A stretch of DNA of 64,000 nucleotides from Cunninghamia lanceolata. Its lineage: Eukaryota; Streptophyta; Pinopsida; Cupressales; Cupressaceae. Position 1 is the stretch's first letter. Each line of letters starts with the position of its first letter. The stretch lies in contig BSBN01001482.1 in NCBI GenBank assembly GCA_027924645.1, positions 12,418,001 through 12,482,000 on the forward strand. The letters are read 5' to 3'. This document shows positions 34,103 through 43,932 of this stretch, piece after piece. The position numbers and the translations under genes are program-made. The notes under the pieces were generated by a model, which saw only the letters and a program-made list of their open reading frames with translations, did not search any database and was not told the DNA's origin.

Positions 34103-37100
34103 ATGGCTACTCCTCATGTTGTTGACATTACTGAAAGGCCTCGACCCAAATTTAAGAAGCATCCTCACAAATCAATTGAAGTCGACCCGTTAGGTGCTTT
34201 TTCAAGTGTTCCGTATGGTGTCCTGCATGTAGAAGACATTAGGGTTTATATTCATGCAAATATAGATGAGTTTGGAGATTCAAGGTATGTAGACTTGTTT
34301 GAGAAACGACTTAGGGATGAAAATCACAAACTTAACCCGAGTATAAGGCACTACAGGATGAACACTTTATTTAGATTATGGGGTTTCCAACATTTGATAA
34401 GGATGAATGAGTCTGATATGTTTTGAGTCAGATGCATGATGAATTCATTTGGTTGTTAAGACCATTCAAGATTACCAAGGATGCTATCAGAATTGTAACT
34501 ATCTTAAACTCAACCGGAAGATTGCCCATGCTGAAAGCCATGAAAAACCAGATAGTGACTGATGCTACCGATGCTAAGTTTGATAGAAGGGCAATGACCA
34601 TTAATGATATTATAGAACTGGATGTCAAATTCGCCTCCATGGTGATTGGGTACAAGATCTACCACTCGAGCAGAGAAAATTTTGTGTCTGAAACAACCAT
34701 ATATGCTGCATACAAGATGCTAAAGGAAAACAGTGATTATGACTTGTGTGAATTACTACAGAATTAATTGATTGAAAATTTAAACAAAATTATGAAAGAT
34801 AAGAAAAACACTTTCAAGTATGGTACATTGGTTCTATGTTTGTTCTTTTACTTTATGAATGAGGTACCTAGGGTAAACGGTGTGCACTGGACTAAGGATG
34901 AACTAGTTGCCATTCAAATTAGAGATCATCTTCACAGCATTGGTGATTTCAAAGCTTAGAAAACAACATGGGGTCACTTCAAGAATTTTTAGAGTATGAT
35001 GCACTTAAGGGAAAGAATCCCTAAATCAATTGTTGAGAAATACAAAAATGATATATGCTTCATGGTTGATACTGATCAGTGTCTAATGGAAGTAGTGGAA
35101 CCCATAACTACTTGGATCATGCCCATGGGGTGTGAAGTAGATGAAAAAATCTTAAATATGTATGCTCAACATCTTCTAAGCAAGCCTAAAGACACAACTG
35201 TTGAAATATTTGGAACTTATGAGGAGCTGAATTTAAAACTGTATACCGAATTCAGAGAACCTGAAACCAATAGGAAAGTAAGAAAACAAGTTGAACAGTT
35301 AGCTCAAAATCTGGGCCTAACTAAGGAAGTTGTGAGGAAACACAGAGAAAGAACTAAAAAGGCTGAGAAAGAGAAACAAGATAAGAAACAAACAAATGCT
35401 CCAGTGGAACTCTCTTCCACTTCAAGAACCACTAGGAGCTCTGCTACTGCCCCTGTTCCTTCCAAGACTACAAAACCAGAAGCAAAATCATCTGGAAAAT
35501 GGGAGAAAAGGAAGAAAAGGAAGAAAACAAAAGCAACCCGGACCTATGAAGGCATAAGAGAGGAAGAAGAAGATACAAATTTTGACATTGAAATCAAGGA
35601 AATAAAGGCCACCAGAACAAAAGCTGCAAAAGTAACCAAAGAAAAGTCCTCTGGAAGCAAAAGGGCTAGTAAAAGGCAAAAGACAGAAGCATATGAGGAA
35701 TATGTTGAGAAGCCCACACTTTCCCTAGAGGATGTGATAAAGTTAGTCATGGTAGATGGAAATCTAAAACCCATGATTGAATTCTATGATGAATACAATG
35801 ATGTGGATAAAAGGGTGTTCGAGGAAGCAATTGTCAGATATCTCAACATCTACAACAAGGCACTGATTGAGATAACTTTTGAGTTGCCACAAAGTCTGGC
35901 AAATATTTTGGAATTGAGAAAAGAAAATGCCAAGAGCAAGGACATGGAAATCAGGGAATATGAGCTAATAAATTTGTGTCCTTAGATTTCACCTGATCAA
36001 ATAGATATGATATTCAAGGAAGTCAAAGATGACTTTAGAAGCAAAAGGAGAATGAACAAACTCATGCTTGGAGAAACAAGTGAAATCGTTAAAGAAACTC
36101 AAGAAATTCTTTTGAAAGCATTGGAAAGGCACAATTTTCCCATAGTCATAGAAGAAGTTCTAGATGATGAAGAAGAGAACATCATTGAGTAGCAATCTGA
36201 GTTGGGTGAAGCATTTATTCTGGAAGTGGAACAAGTATATCAGGATGATACAAAAATGATGGATAAAGTAGTTGATGTAGGAGATACTCCTAATTCACCT
36301 GACCCTTCAGGAAAAGAAGATAATATTACTACTTCACAGAGCACTCCAGATCAGGTAGCAAGTTGTGAACAAATAGAAAAGAGTCCCTCTGCAGAGAAAA
36401 TAGAGAAAAGTAAAGTAGAGAAAGAGGAAGAAAAAGGAAAGAAAGATAAAGTAGAAGAAGATGGTGCAAATGTTGAAGCACCTAAAGTAGATACTAAGAA
36501 ATCTGATGAACCAAAGGATGGTTCAGAAAATGTTGCAAGAGACACTGCAGATGCAGTGAAAAGTCTTCTTGAAAAAGAAATGATTAAGATTGATATCTTG
36601 AACTACTACAAGGTCTAGCCAATCCAGATGCGCTCTCTCCAATTCAATTGATGAAAATTGCATCATTCACCCAAGTAAAGGCTAGAGAAAAGATGTTAAA
36701 GTTTCACATGGAGGACAATGAGCTACTGGGGCTTGCAACTGGGATTTTGGAAAAATTAATACCTTCCTACCAGAAGAGTCCATCTGATTCCCCCTCCGGC
36801 CATCTGAAAAATCTTGTAAGTTCTGTAAATACTCATTTTGAGTCCTTTAAGAAGTCTACAAAGACAAAAGTCAGAAATGAGTTTTTGGATAAGAGATTTA
36901 GTGAAATTAAGAGTCTAATAGGGTATGATAGGACTATACTTGCTATCAGTATAAAGAGTGTTCAAAATGCTCTAAGTGATTGAAGTGATGTATATAAATT
37001 TTGTCTATCCTGGCCCAAAGTAAATGAGGATATTGAGAAGAAGATAAAGGAACAAGAACTGAAATTCTCAAATCCATCCAATAATTTTGATCCTCTAACC

Positions 37101-37421
37101 ATTTCACACATTAGTCAGGAATGTCAAGTAATTAGCTTGACTGATGAGATAAAGAGACTTGTTAAAGAGAAAAGCAACATTATGAAGAGAATGTGTGAGC
37201 TCTGGGGATTGATTGCCCCTAAGTTAGAGACAATGTATAATGCCCTATCTGAAGCTCAGACTGCAGTTCAGACTAGTGATCCATCAGATCTGTCAAAGGC
37301 AGAAGCATATTCATTTTTGTTAAGTAGGAACATCTCTATTTTGGATGGAATGAAGAATACTTGGGCCACTGAACTTGTGCAAATAAAAACCAACTTTGTA
37401 GACATTCTCAAGTTCATGTAA
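34103..37421 (+). pseudogene. Copia-3 ORF2: long unassigned protein, conserved in copia-4
   Basis: The start MATPHVVDITERPRPKFKKH (34103) matches copia-4 at 63084. The first ~280 bp are in one frame. A frameshift leads into a second frame holding 34423-36618, then another shift to 36640-37421. About 1,100 codons in total are broken by roughly eight stops. The N-terminal ~290 residues look globular (FKITKDAIRIV, KFDRRAMTINDI, KFASMVIGYKIYHSS, TLVLCLFFYFMNEVP). The middle (35340-36560) is rich in Lys and Glu with a basic cluster WEKRKKRKKTKATR (a possible nuclear signal). The C-terminal part is helical. I see no protease, RT or transposase motif. A faint resemblance in layout to the putative plant transposon protein domain is only a guess. 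Confidence 0.75.
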
Positions 37422-37496
37422 ATAGAACTTAATGATTAGTTGTACATATGTGGTCCTATATACAAATTTTTGAATTTTTTTGGCTTGCGGACCCCA

Positions 37497-37520
37497 CCCT
37501 TTGCCATTGATGTCAAAGGG
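37497..37520 (+). repeat. Second PPT-like hairpin of copia-3
   Basis: ccctttgccattgatgtcaa then aggg, followed by ggagtgaag. The sequence is the same as the copia-2 module at 16900. Confidence 0.8.
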
Positions 37521-37660
37521 GGAGTGAAGATCAGTGAAAAATGAGGAATCCAGCTAAGGGAGAGTACCGGAAAGTAGTGTGAACAATAGTTTGGAGCACA
37601 AGCTAAGGGGGAGCTATTCTAACACTTAGTCATTTTTCACTAAGTGTTGCCATCAATGCC

Positions 37661-37672
37661 AAAGGGGGAGAT
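37661..37672 (+). promoter_or_regulatory. Polypurine tract of copia-3
   Basis: aaagggggagat abuts the 3' LTR. Inverted arms at 37646-37662 and 37707-37723 flank it. Confidence 0.92.
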
Positions 37673-38761
37673 TGTTGGCAAGAGACACTACTAGGCATGA
37701 TAGGTGTTGTCATTAATGGCAACTAAGATCATCCCAATCATCCACATAACACAATTTGTTCACACTGGAAGTCAGAATCAGAATGTGTCTAAGTCCGGGC
37801 AGTCAGGAACAGAGCAGGTGACAGGGTCCGGTATCTTGGTTCGGATCTATCTGGTGGAAAGGCATGGCTTGCTGCAGATTTGAGGTAGTTGTAAGCATTG
37901 TCAAGACACTCTAAATCCATAGTTTCATCCTCTAAAGATGAAGGACTCAAAAGATATTAGCTTCTGAGTATCAGGTTTCAATTTGATAGAACAAACGGAA
38001 GAAGAACTGGTCGACCTTGTGAATGATCCTATTTATGGATGTATAAAAGTTGTCTATTAGGCAATTGGTGATGATAAGTAGTGATAGTCGACATGATTGA
38101 TGATTTACAAGTGCAAGTTTTAATCCACATCTCATATTATGTATGGATCTAGCTGACAGAGCAGAGTACTCTACAAAGTTCTAAATGTTCTTGAAGCTGA
38201 CTGGTAAAATGATTGTAGATCATGTTGCGGATATATATCTGATGGAATTGGATGTTTTTGGAGTGTGTGAATAAGGTGTAATTGTGAGAAGAGCAGAAAA
38301 TTTAAGGAGCAAATGAAAGCAGAGCAGTAAGAAGAGCAAGTAAAGAAGAAATGTGTAAGATCAGTTTTTGCACTTAACTGTAATTGAAACTCTTGCATGA
38401 GTAGATTCTATTTATTAGTTCAAAATCTTTGTTATTCTCTTGTAATCTTTCTGTAGGCAGTGAGCTCTAGGTAGTGAGCCCGAATGCATGTGCATTCTCA
38501 TTTGTAAAAATACTTTTAATAGGGTATTAATTTTTGTGGGTTAACCCCCACCATGGTTTTTCCCTTAACCGGGTTTCCACGTCAAAAATCTTGGTGTCAA
38601 GTGTGTTATTTATGTTTCTGCTCATGAATTATTAATTAATGTTGAAATTTTTATATCATCAATTTGATTATAAGTTGTAAAGGAAGATCAATGGTAGAAA
38701 AGATTAAAATATGTGACAACTGATTCACCCCCCCTCTCAGTTGTCCAGACCTAATCCAACA
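37673..38761 (+). repeat. 3' LTR of copia-3
   Basis: 1089 bp, TGTTGGCAAGAG...taatccaaca, undamaged by the duplication that affects the 5' copy. The block accatggtttttcccttaac is near 38550. Confidence 0.93.
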
Positions 38762-41700
38762 GAAACTAGTGAATGGGCTCAATAGTCAAGCCAAAATGCA
38801 CTACTGGTCAAATTAGACATTGATAAAGCTTATGATAAAATACATTAGCATTTCATCCTTAATATGTTGTAATGTCTAGGTTTTGGGCCCTTAATTTGTG
38901 CACATGCTCAAAGATGCCAATGCTCAACCAGTTATTAGTAATTTTATGTTTGATTTGTTTCCATTACAATGCTCCATCAAACAAGGATGTCCTTTATCTT
39001 TGTTTTATATGTGCTTACGATAAATTCTTTGGGTTATCTTTTGTAAAAGGCCAATCAAATGAAGCTCATATCAAGCATATCAATTCCTCAAAATGTAGTT
39101 GTTATTAGCTCACATTTTGCTAATGATACCATGTTGTTTTTGAAGAATTCAGAAAAAGAGTTGAATAATACCACTGACATCTTAAACCTATATTATTATG
39201 TGTCTTGAACATAATTAGCTCACCATAAAACTAAATTTTTTATGTCTAACATTGTCCTATTCCTTAGTGGATTCCTAAAGAGTGAAGCAAATTAAACATG
39301 GGGAGATAACTAGGTATCTTGGCATTTGATTTTGTTTGGGAGTTTCTCTTTCTGAGATGTGGAATTGGCTCCTCGACAGACTTAAGAACAAATTATTTAA
39401 TTGGGGAAACAAATTGTTTTCTTTGATAGGCAAAATTCAATTTGCTAATAGAATATTTCTAGCCACATGTGTGCATTACTCACCTTGTTGGATGCCCTCT
39501 AATTGATAAATGTTATGAAGAATTGAATAAATTAATTTGACAATTTCTTTAGACCAAATGGGATAGTAGTGTTGATTTTATAGCTACATCTTGGTCTCAT
39601 TGCATTCAACCAAGATTTAAAAGAGGATTGAGAATTGTAAACCCTAATACACAAGGGCTATGTCTAGTCACTGGGTGGATCACTAGATCCATTAAAGGGG
39701 AGGAACCTTGGAAAATTTTGGTACGGCATAGAATCCATACAACTTCAGTTAAAGGAAAATGGTAGCTTATGAATTGGTTGGAAAAGATTCTTCCCACTCC
39801 TTTCTTCCATATCATAGCCTCATTTCCCTTACAATCTATTCGGAAGGCATGACAACATGTTTGTCATTTCTTAAAGTGGAAAGAGTCTTCTTTACAACAT
39901 GGCTTCAATTTTGTCGCTTCTTCCATTTTGTGGAATAAACATATACAATATTAGGAATAGTCTCTTGCCATTAGCTTTCCCAAGAAAGCTTATTATTTGT
40001 TCAAGAAAAAGGTTTTATAGTTTGGTGACATTTGGGATTTTACTGCTTTGAATTGGTCTCCTTAGTAAGTCACTAAAGAATGTTTTGGGTTGAACAACAA
40101 ATACAAACAATTTCTTATTTTTGTGCAGTCCTTAAATTTCTTCAAAGACTGGCTTTAGTTGTCCTCCTATCACTCCTCTTTACTTCTATTAAAGAAAGTT
40201 TATCTACGTCTCCTTCAATGTATGCCCTAAATCCACACCTTAACCTTAAATGGAAATGCAAATTTAGTAATAAGTTTTGGATCAAACTGAGTGCTCAAAT
40301 TTGGAAATCTAAAGTTGGTTTTGATGTGTAAATTTGTCTTGGAAAATTTACATTGCAAGCTGCCTGTTGGGGACAAAATAAAGTGTTTAATGGTTCAACT
40401 AGTTAAATGCCCATTTTGTTAGTCAAATAAAAATATGAAACATTTATTTTGGGGATGCTCTTTTGTTAAGAAACAATGGATTACTATTTTTAGAGACTTA
40501 CTTGCTATTTTTACACCATCATTTGAACTGGAAAGAAGCCTTATTTGGAATGGGCTTGCATAATAATGTGATTGTTGATTCTCTCAAACATGCCATCTTA
40601 ATGCATTTATGGAAAATATGATGTTCAACTATGTTTTCTAGCTCTAATTTTCATGAGGAAACAATAATTTTAAGATTCTACTCTTACATAGTTTTCCAAA
40701 TTGTGTCTCTATTTTTATAGCTACAAGGTTTGTTGAAGAAGAATACAAAGGTTGTCTATCAACTACAACAAATCAAACTACAAACTTCTTAGGTCTAAAT
40801 CAAGAATACCTTGTGCCTAGTGCAAACACAAAGGTTGGTGTGTTACCTGGTATGATGTGTATTATATTGCATATAGTCAACTTGATGTTTTGGTCTTCAA
40901 TCTTCTTCTTCATGATGATATAGTTGCCTCAATTGTTTTTGTTGTTAGTGGCCTATTATGGTCTTGTTGGAGTTTCTAATGTTTTAGCCTTGGCGTTGCT
41001 ACTATATCTATTTCGAGGATTTTCCTTCTTCACAACCTCTCTTCTAGTGGATAAAATAAAAAATAGGTTGGTTTGTTTGGTAGAAGGGAACCGAAGTAGG
41101 GGACAATTTCAATTTGGTGCCCCTTTGGCTTTCTCTATCACAATGCTTGCATAGAGTGTCATAGAGTTTAGAAGTGTCATGGGTAGTGCTTTACAAAACA
41201 CTAGAGCTTTAGTATGCTTGAGACATATTATCTCCCTAAGGCCACAATTTAACCAAACACAATTTATGTGCAAGTAGGTAATCGTAATGTAAATCATGTT
41301 TGCTAGGAGAGAAAAGAAGACATGGACACACAGATAACAATAGACTAGCTCACCATATATAATCTTGGCTCCGATGTTGCTAAAATAGTAGCATTGGCTG
41401 CTACATCCATTGTGTTTTAGACATCAAACACGACGACTTATTCTCACTTGCTTCTCAAGATTGCAGTGAGGATCTTCCAATTACAAGGGAGCCTTCAATG
41501 ACAACTTTAGAGCAGGAGTGTCTTCCTTCTATTACAACTTTGATGGATATAGATGTGTCATATCTTATGGGTGCATGGTTGCATAGAGTTTGAATGCTAG
41601 TTTCTTTTATTTTACAATCTTTTGTTAGCAATCATAGGTTGATCTTTTAAGTCTTTTGTTTGCTTTGGTTTTTGCATGGGTGTTCATATGGTCTGTTTCT

Positions 41701-41872
41701 TCCGTTTTTGAGTGTCTTTAGGCTATGTTTTTTGTTAGCAATCCATAGCTCGGTTTAACTAGTGTTTGTAATGTTGTTAGTATAACTATTTCGGGGTTAT
41801 TCCGTCTTTGCAACCTCTCTTTTGGTGGCTATCAATTCTTTTGTAAATTGGTTTTGTTCAATACAAAAAAAA
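38762..41872 (+). pseudogene. LINE-2 ORF2 part C: RT catalytic region, C-terminus, 3' UTR
   Basis: The frame resumes after copia-3 with LVKLDIDKAYDKIH (38810-38850) and LGFGP, then SIKQGCPLS (38970). The catalytic box is HFANDTMLFLKNS at about 39112-39150, where FADD has become FAND. Further on come ITRYLGI, LSEMWNWLLDRLKN and IGKIQFANRIFLATCVHYS, all usual in L1 RT C-termini, then MKHLFWGCSFVKKQW (about 40435-40480), the zf-RVT end. From 40600 there is a non-coding 3' region with two related tttcggggtt/atttcgaggatttt segments and the A8 tail. Confidence 0.88.
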
Positions 41873-41889
41873 TTAAGAAAATTTGTCTT

Positions 41890-42139
41890 GTGGTGGTGCT
41901 AACCAACAGTTAGGACCAACACTATCTAATCAACCCTAGGTTATTAGGGAGAGAGCCATCTTGAACATGGTGAAAATATAGAGCACTTCTATGAATGAGG
42001 GCTCCAATCTTCGCTACAATGGCTCTACCCATGAGATAGAGAAGGGTGACAAGAGGATTTGGGAGGAACTTAGCTAGGTGCGTATGATGTGTTGTCACAA
42101 TAGCCATAAGGCTTGGAGGTGCTTCAAACTGTCAATAAA
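41890..42139. other. Short non-coding gap
   Basis: No ORF or repeat is supported. Confidence 0.5.
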
Positions 42140-42470
42140 AATATATTTTTTTGATAATATCACTATTTATTATATTACTTTACAAAAGAGATATTACACT
42201 AATTCACAAAAAAAAAGTGGGTGGACCCGACCCACACCCCAAAAAGTTCAAGGAAAGCAAAAACCTTAAACATATTGAAACAAAAAACACAAACCGCAAG
42301 AGCTTTTGACCCAGTAGGAGGAGGTAGCGAATCATGATCAAAAAGTTTCCCCAATCATCTAAGAACTCTTGGCTGTCAAGAAAAAACCAATATTTTTAGA
42401 AAGAGGTCGCAGATCACTATATAAAAGAAAACTACCCAAATTATTTACCCAAATTATAAATAACTTGTTG
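42140..42470 (-). mobile_element. 3' end fragment of a LINE (minus strand)
   Basis: Reading the minus strand, a short 3' UTR ends in taataaatagtgatattatc and an A7 run (plus-strand ttttttt at 42147-42153), which is the terminal pattern of LINE-1 above. There is no coding part. It lies just downstream of the gene at 42586. Confidence 0.45.
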
Positions 42471-42585
42471 AAATTATGTCAGATGATACCCATATTTCAA
42501 AGAAAACTGAAAGAAACAAAATATACACAATGGAGAATTTTAGTTTAAAACAAAAATCTATGGCATCAACTTATATGCTACAATT

Positions 42586-43050
42586 TTATTTAACGGGAAG
42601 AGAAGCCATGATATGGTGGGGAGACTTGGGCGGAAAGTTGGGTATACGGTTGCCCATATTGTCGTATATTATGAGGCCTGAAAATTCCGGTGGCTGGCAA
42701 CGTTCTCCCATCAGAATATTCCTCTGCCAAACATATTCTCTCTCTTCCGTAGCCGCGTGGTCATATGTGCTCAGCTCCTCTTCCTCGCTCCGCCCCATAT
42801 TTTTAGCGACCAGCAGCCTTTTGCTGCTAGAACTATTCATCATCGCCCTCCCAGACGACGTCAAATTGCGTAAGGCTCCAGCAGGGGACTCCATAGAACC
42901 ACCGCTACCGCTTATGTTGCTGCGTGCTTTATCATACTTGCGGAAGTGCAGAGCGCAGAGGGACAAGGCCACGGTCACCGCCGCTAGCGCGCATGCGACC
43001 ACCGCTACAAAGCCCGCTCCTATCCCCGCCGCTGCAACCCACCTTGCCAT
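42586..43050 (-). CDS. Small plant membrane protein of unknown function, 154 aa
   Basis: This is the only ORF with the look of a host gene. It is intact and ATG-initiated, GC- and CpG-rich in strongly AT-rich surroundings, and not part of any transposon recognised here. Residues ~5-34 are a hydrophobic, Ala/Val-rich segment (GAGFVAVVACALAAVTVALS) that would be a signal anchor or single membrane span, followed by a basic stretch (HFRKYDKAR). The middle is Ser-rich. The C-terminal ~35 residues contain VWQRNILMGERCQPPEFSG and LIIYDNMGNRIP. I believe this W-x-R-x-I-L-M-G-x-x-C-x-x-P-x-F-S-G-x-I-x-Y-D pattern belongs to a small plant-specific family without known function; that is from memory and unverified. 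It appears to be single-exon. Weak TATA-like sequences on the minus strand (catatac, aataaatag) lie 75-105 bp upstream. Confidence 0.75.
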   Translation of the reverse strand: MARWVAAAGIGAGFVAVVACALAAVTVALSLCALHFRKYDKARSNISGSGGSMESPAGALRNLTSSGRAMMNSSSSKRLLVAKNMGRSEEEELSTYDHAATEEREYVWQRNILMGERCQPPEFSGLIIYDNMGNRIPNFPPKSPHHIMASLPVK

Positions 43051-43511
43051 GAGATTCGATCTCTTGACCTTTTGATTAACAATAATCCGCTGCTGAATAA
43101 TTATGATCCTGAAAAATAGGGTTAGTATATGGGCGGATTTGGCTATTTATTGGGAGAAATTCTGTGAAAGCGGTTTGTTAAGTTCCTACTAATTCTCGAT
43201 TTTAGCAAAATTGGGCAAATAACTGAGACTGCATTGTCGACGGTTCGTTACTGCTTTTCTTAACAAGGATAATTGGTTAATGGCTTCGTTTGACTTAATC
43301 TGCAAAATTAGATTAGGGTGAGGATTAATCGGATATCTAAGTATACTGACCTACAAACTTGGCGGCTTGCCCTCCCAACACAATGGAATTACTCATATCA
43401 TTTCCCCTCCCCCGCCCCTCTTTTTTTTAAGGTTTTATATGGAACCCATACAATCATTTAGTTATAAGATATGGGAGCACGAGCCTTAGACTGAAACCTC
43501 TTTAGTTGAGA
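43051..43511 (-). promoter_or_regulatory. Probable upstream region of the 42586-43050 gene
   Basis: No ORF. It has moderate GC near the start codon, falling to AT-rich. No defined promoter elements can be asserted. Confidence 0.35.
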
Positions 43512-43845
43512 GTTAAGGACTGAGGGGTGTCCATTTCGTCAAAGTTGCTTGGGGTACGATCTCGACCTTAAGGACTGAGGGGTATCCATGTCGCCAATGT
43601 TGCTTGGGGTACGATCCCAGCCTTAAGGACTGAGGGGTATCCATTTCGCCAAAGTTGCTTGGGGTACGATCCCGACCTTAAGGACTGAGGGGTATCCATT
43701 TTGCCAATGTTGCTTGGGGTATGATCCTGACCTTAAGGACTGAGGGGTATCCATTTTGCCAAAGTTGTTTGGGGTACAATCCCGGCCTTAAGGACTAAGG
43801 GGTATCCATTTCACCAAAGTTGCTTGGGTACGATCTCGACTTCAA
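43512..43845. repeat. 55-bp tandem repeat, 6 units
   Basis: ttaaggactgaggggtatcc recurs at 43514, 43569, 43624, 43679, 43734 and 43789, an exact 55-bp period. The rest of each unit reads atttcgccaaagttgcttgg then ggtacgatcccgacc, with point differences. Confidence 0.95.
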
Positions 43846-43932
43846 GTCACTTGGAGTATGCCTCATCCCTTATTTATTGCACCTCAAAGGGTTTGAACCT
43901 TGGTGGATGACCTAATTAAGGAACATACTATC

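Larger units (their letters stand above)
30689..38761 (+). mobile_element. Copia-3: non-autonomous LTR element with coiled-coil/CCHC ORF and novel ORF2
   Basis: Perfect target duplications gaaac (30684-30688, 38762-38766) and TGTTG...CAACA LTRs bound the element. PBS (32413), PPT (37661-37672) and LTR blocks resemble those of SIRE-like Copia elements. The 5.3-kb interior has no protease, integrase, RT or RNase H. It instead encodes ORF1 (coiled coil plus four zinc knuckles, 32480-33660) and ORF2 (34103-37421), which I cannot assign. The same arrangement, in the same order, occurs in copia-4. It would need Copia enzymes in trans. Stops are present in both ORFs. Confidence 0.9.
27580..41872 (+). 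mobile_element. LINE-2: 5'-truncated L1-type LINE, interrupted twice
   Basis: Target duplications of 17 bp with one difference (ttaagaaaatttatctt at 27563-27579, ttaagaaaatttgtctt at 41873-41889) flank the element, and an A8 tail sits at 41865-41872. Removing the solo LTR (29062-30473 plus one TSD) and copia-3 (30689-38761 plus one TSD) leaves about 4.8 kb: endonuclease, linker, RT, zf-RVT-like C-terminus and 3' UTR, in order. ORF1 and the first part of the endonuclease are missing. Stops and frameshifts make it inactive. Confidence 0.93.

Noticed and set aside
34103..37421. ORF2 of copia-3 as an ordinary host gene with introns
   Set aside because: It sits between PBS and PPT of an element with perfect TSDs, recurs in copia-4, and its breaks are stops and indels without splice-site pattern.
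42476..43075. 199-aa plus-strand ORF over the gene-like island
   Set aside because: It is antisense to the 154-aa minus-strand frame. The latter has a membrane segment and a familiar C-terminal motif, whereas this one does not, and GC-rich DNA often opens both strands.
43512..43845. CRISPR-like regular repeats
   Set aside because: Units are head-to-tail with no unique spacers, in plant nuclear DNA. It is a minisatellite.
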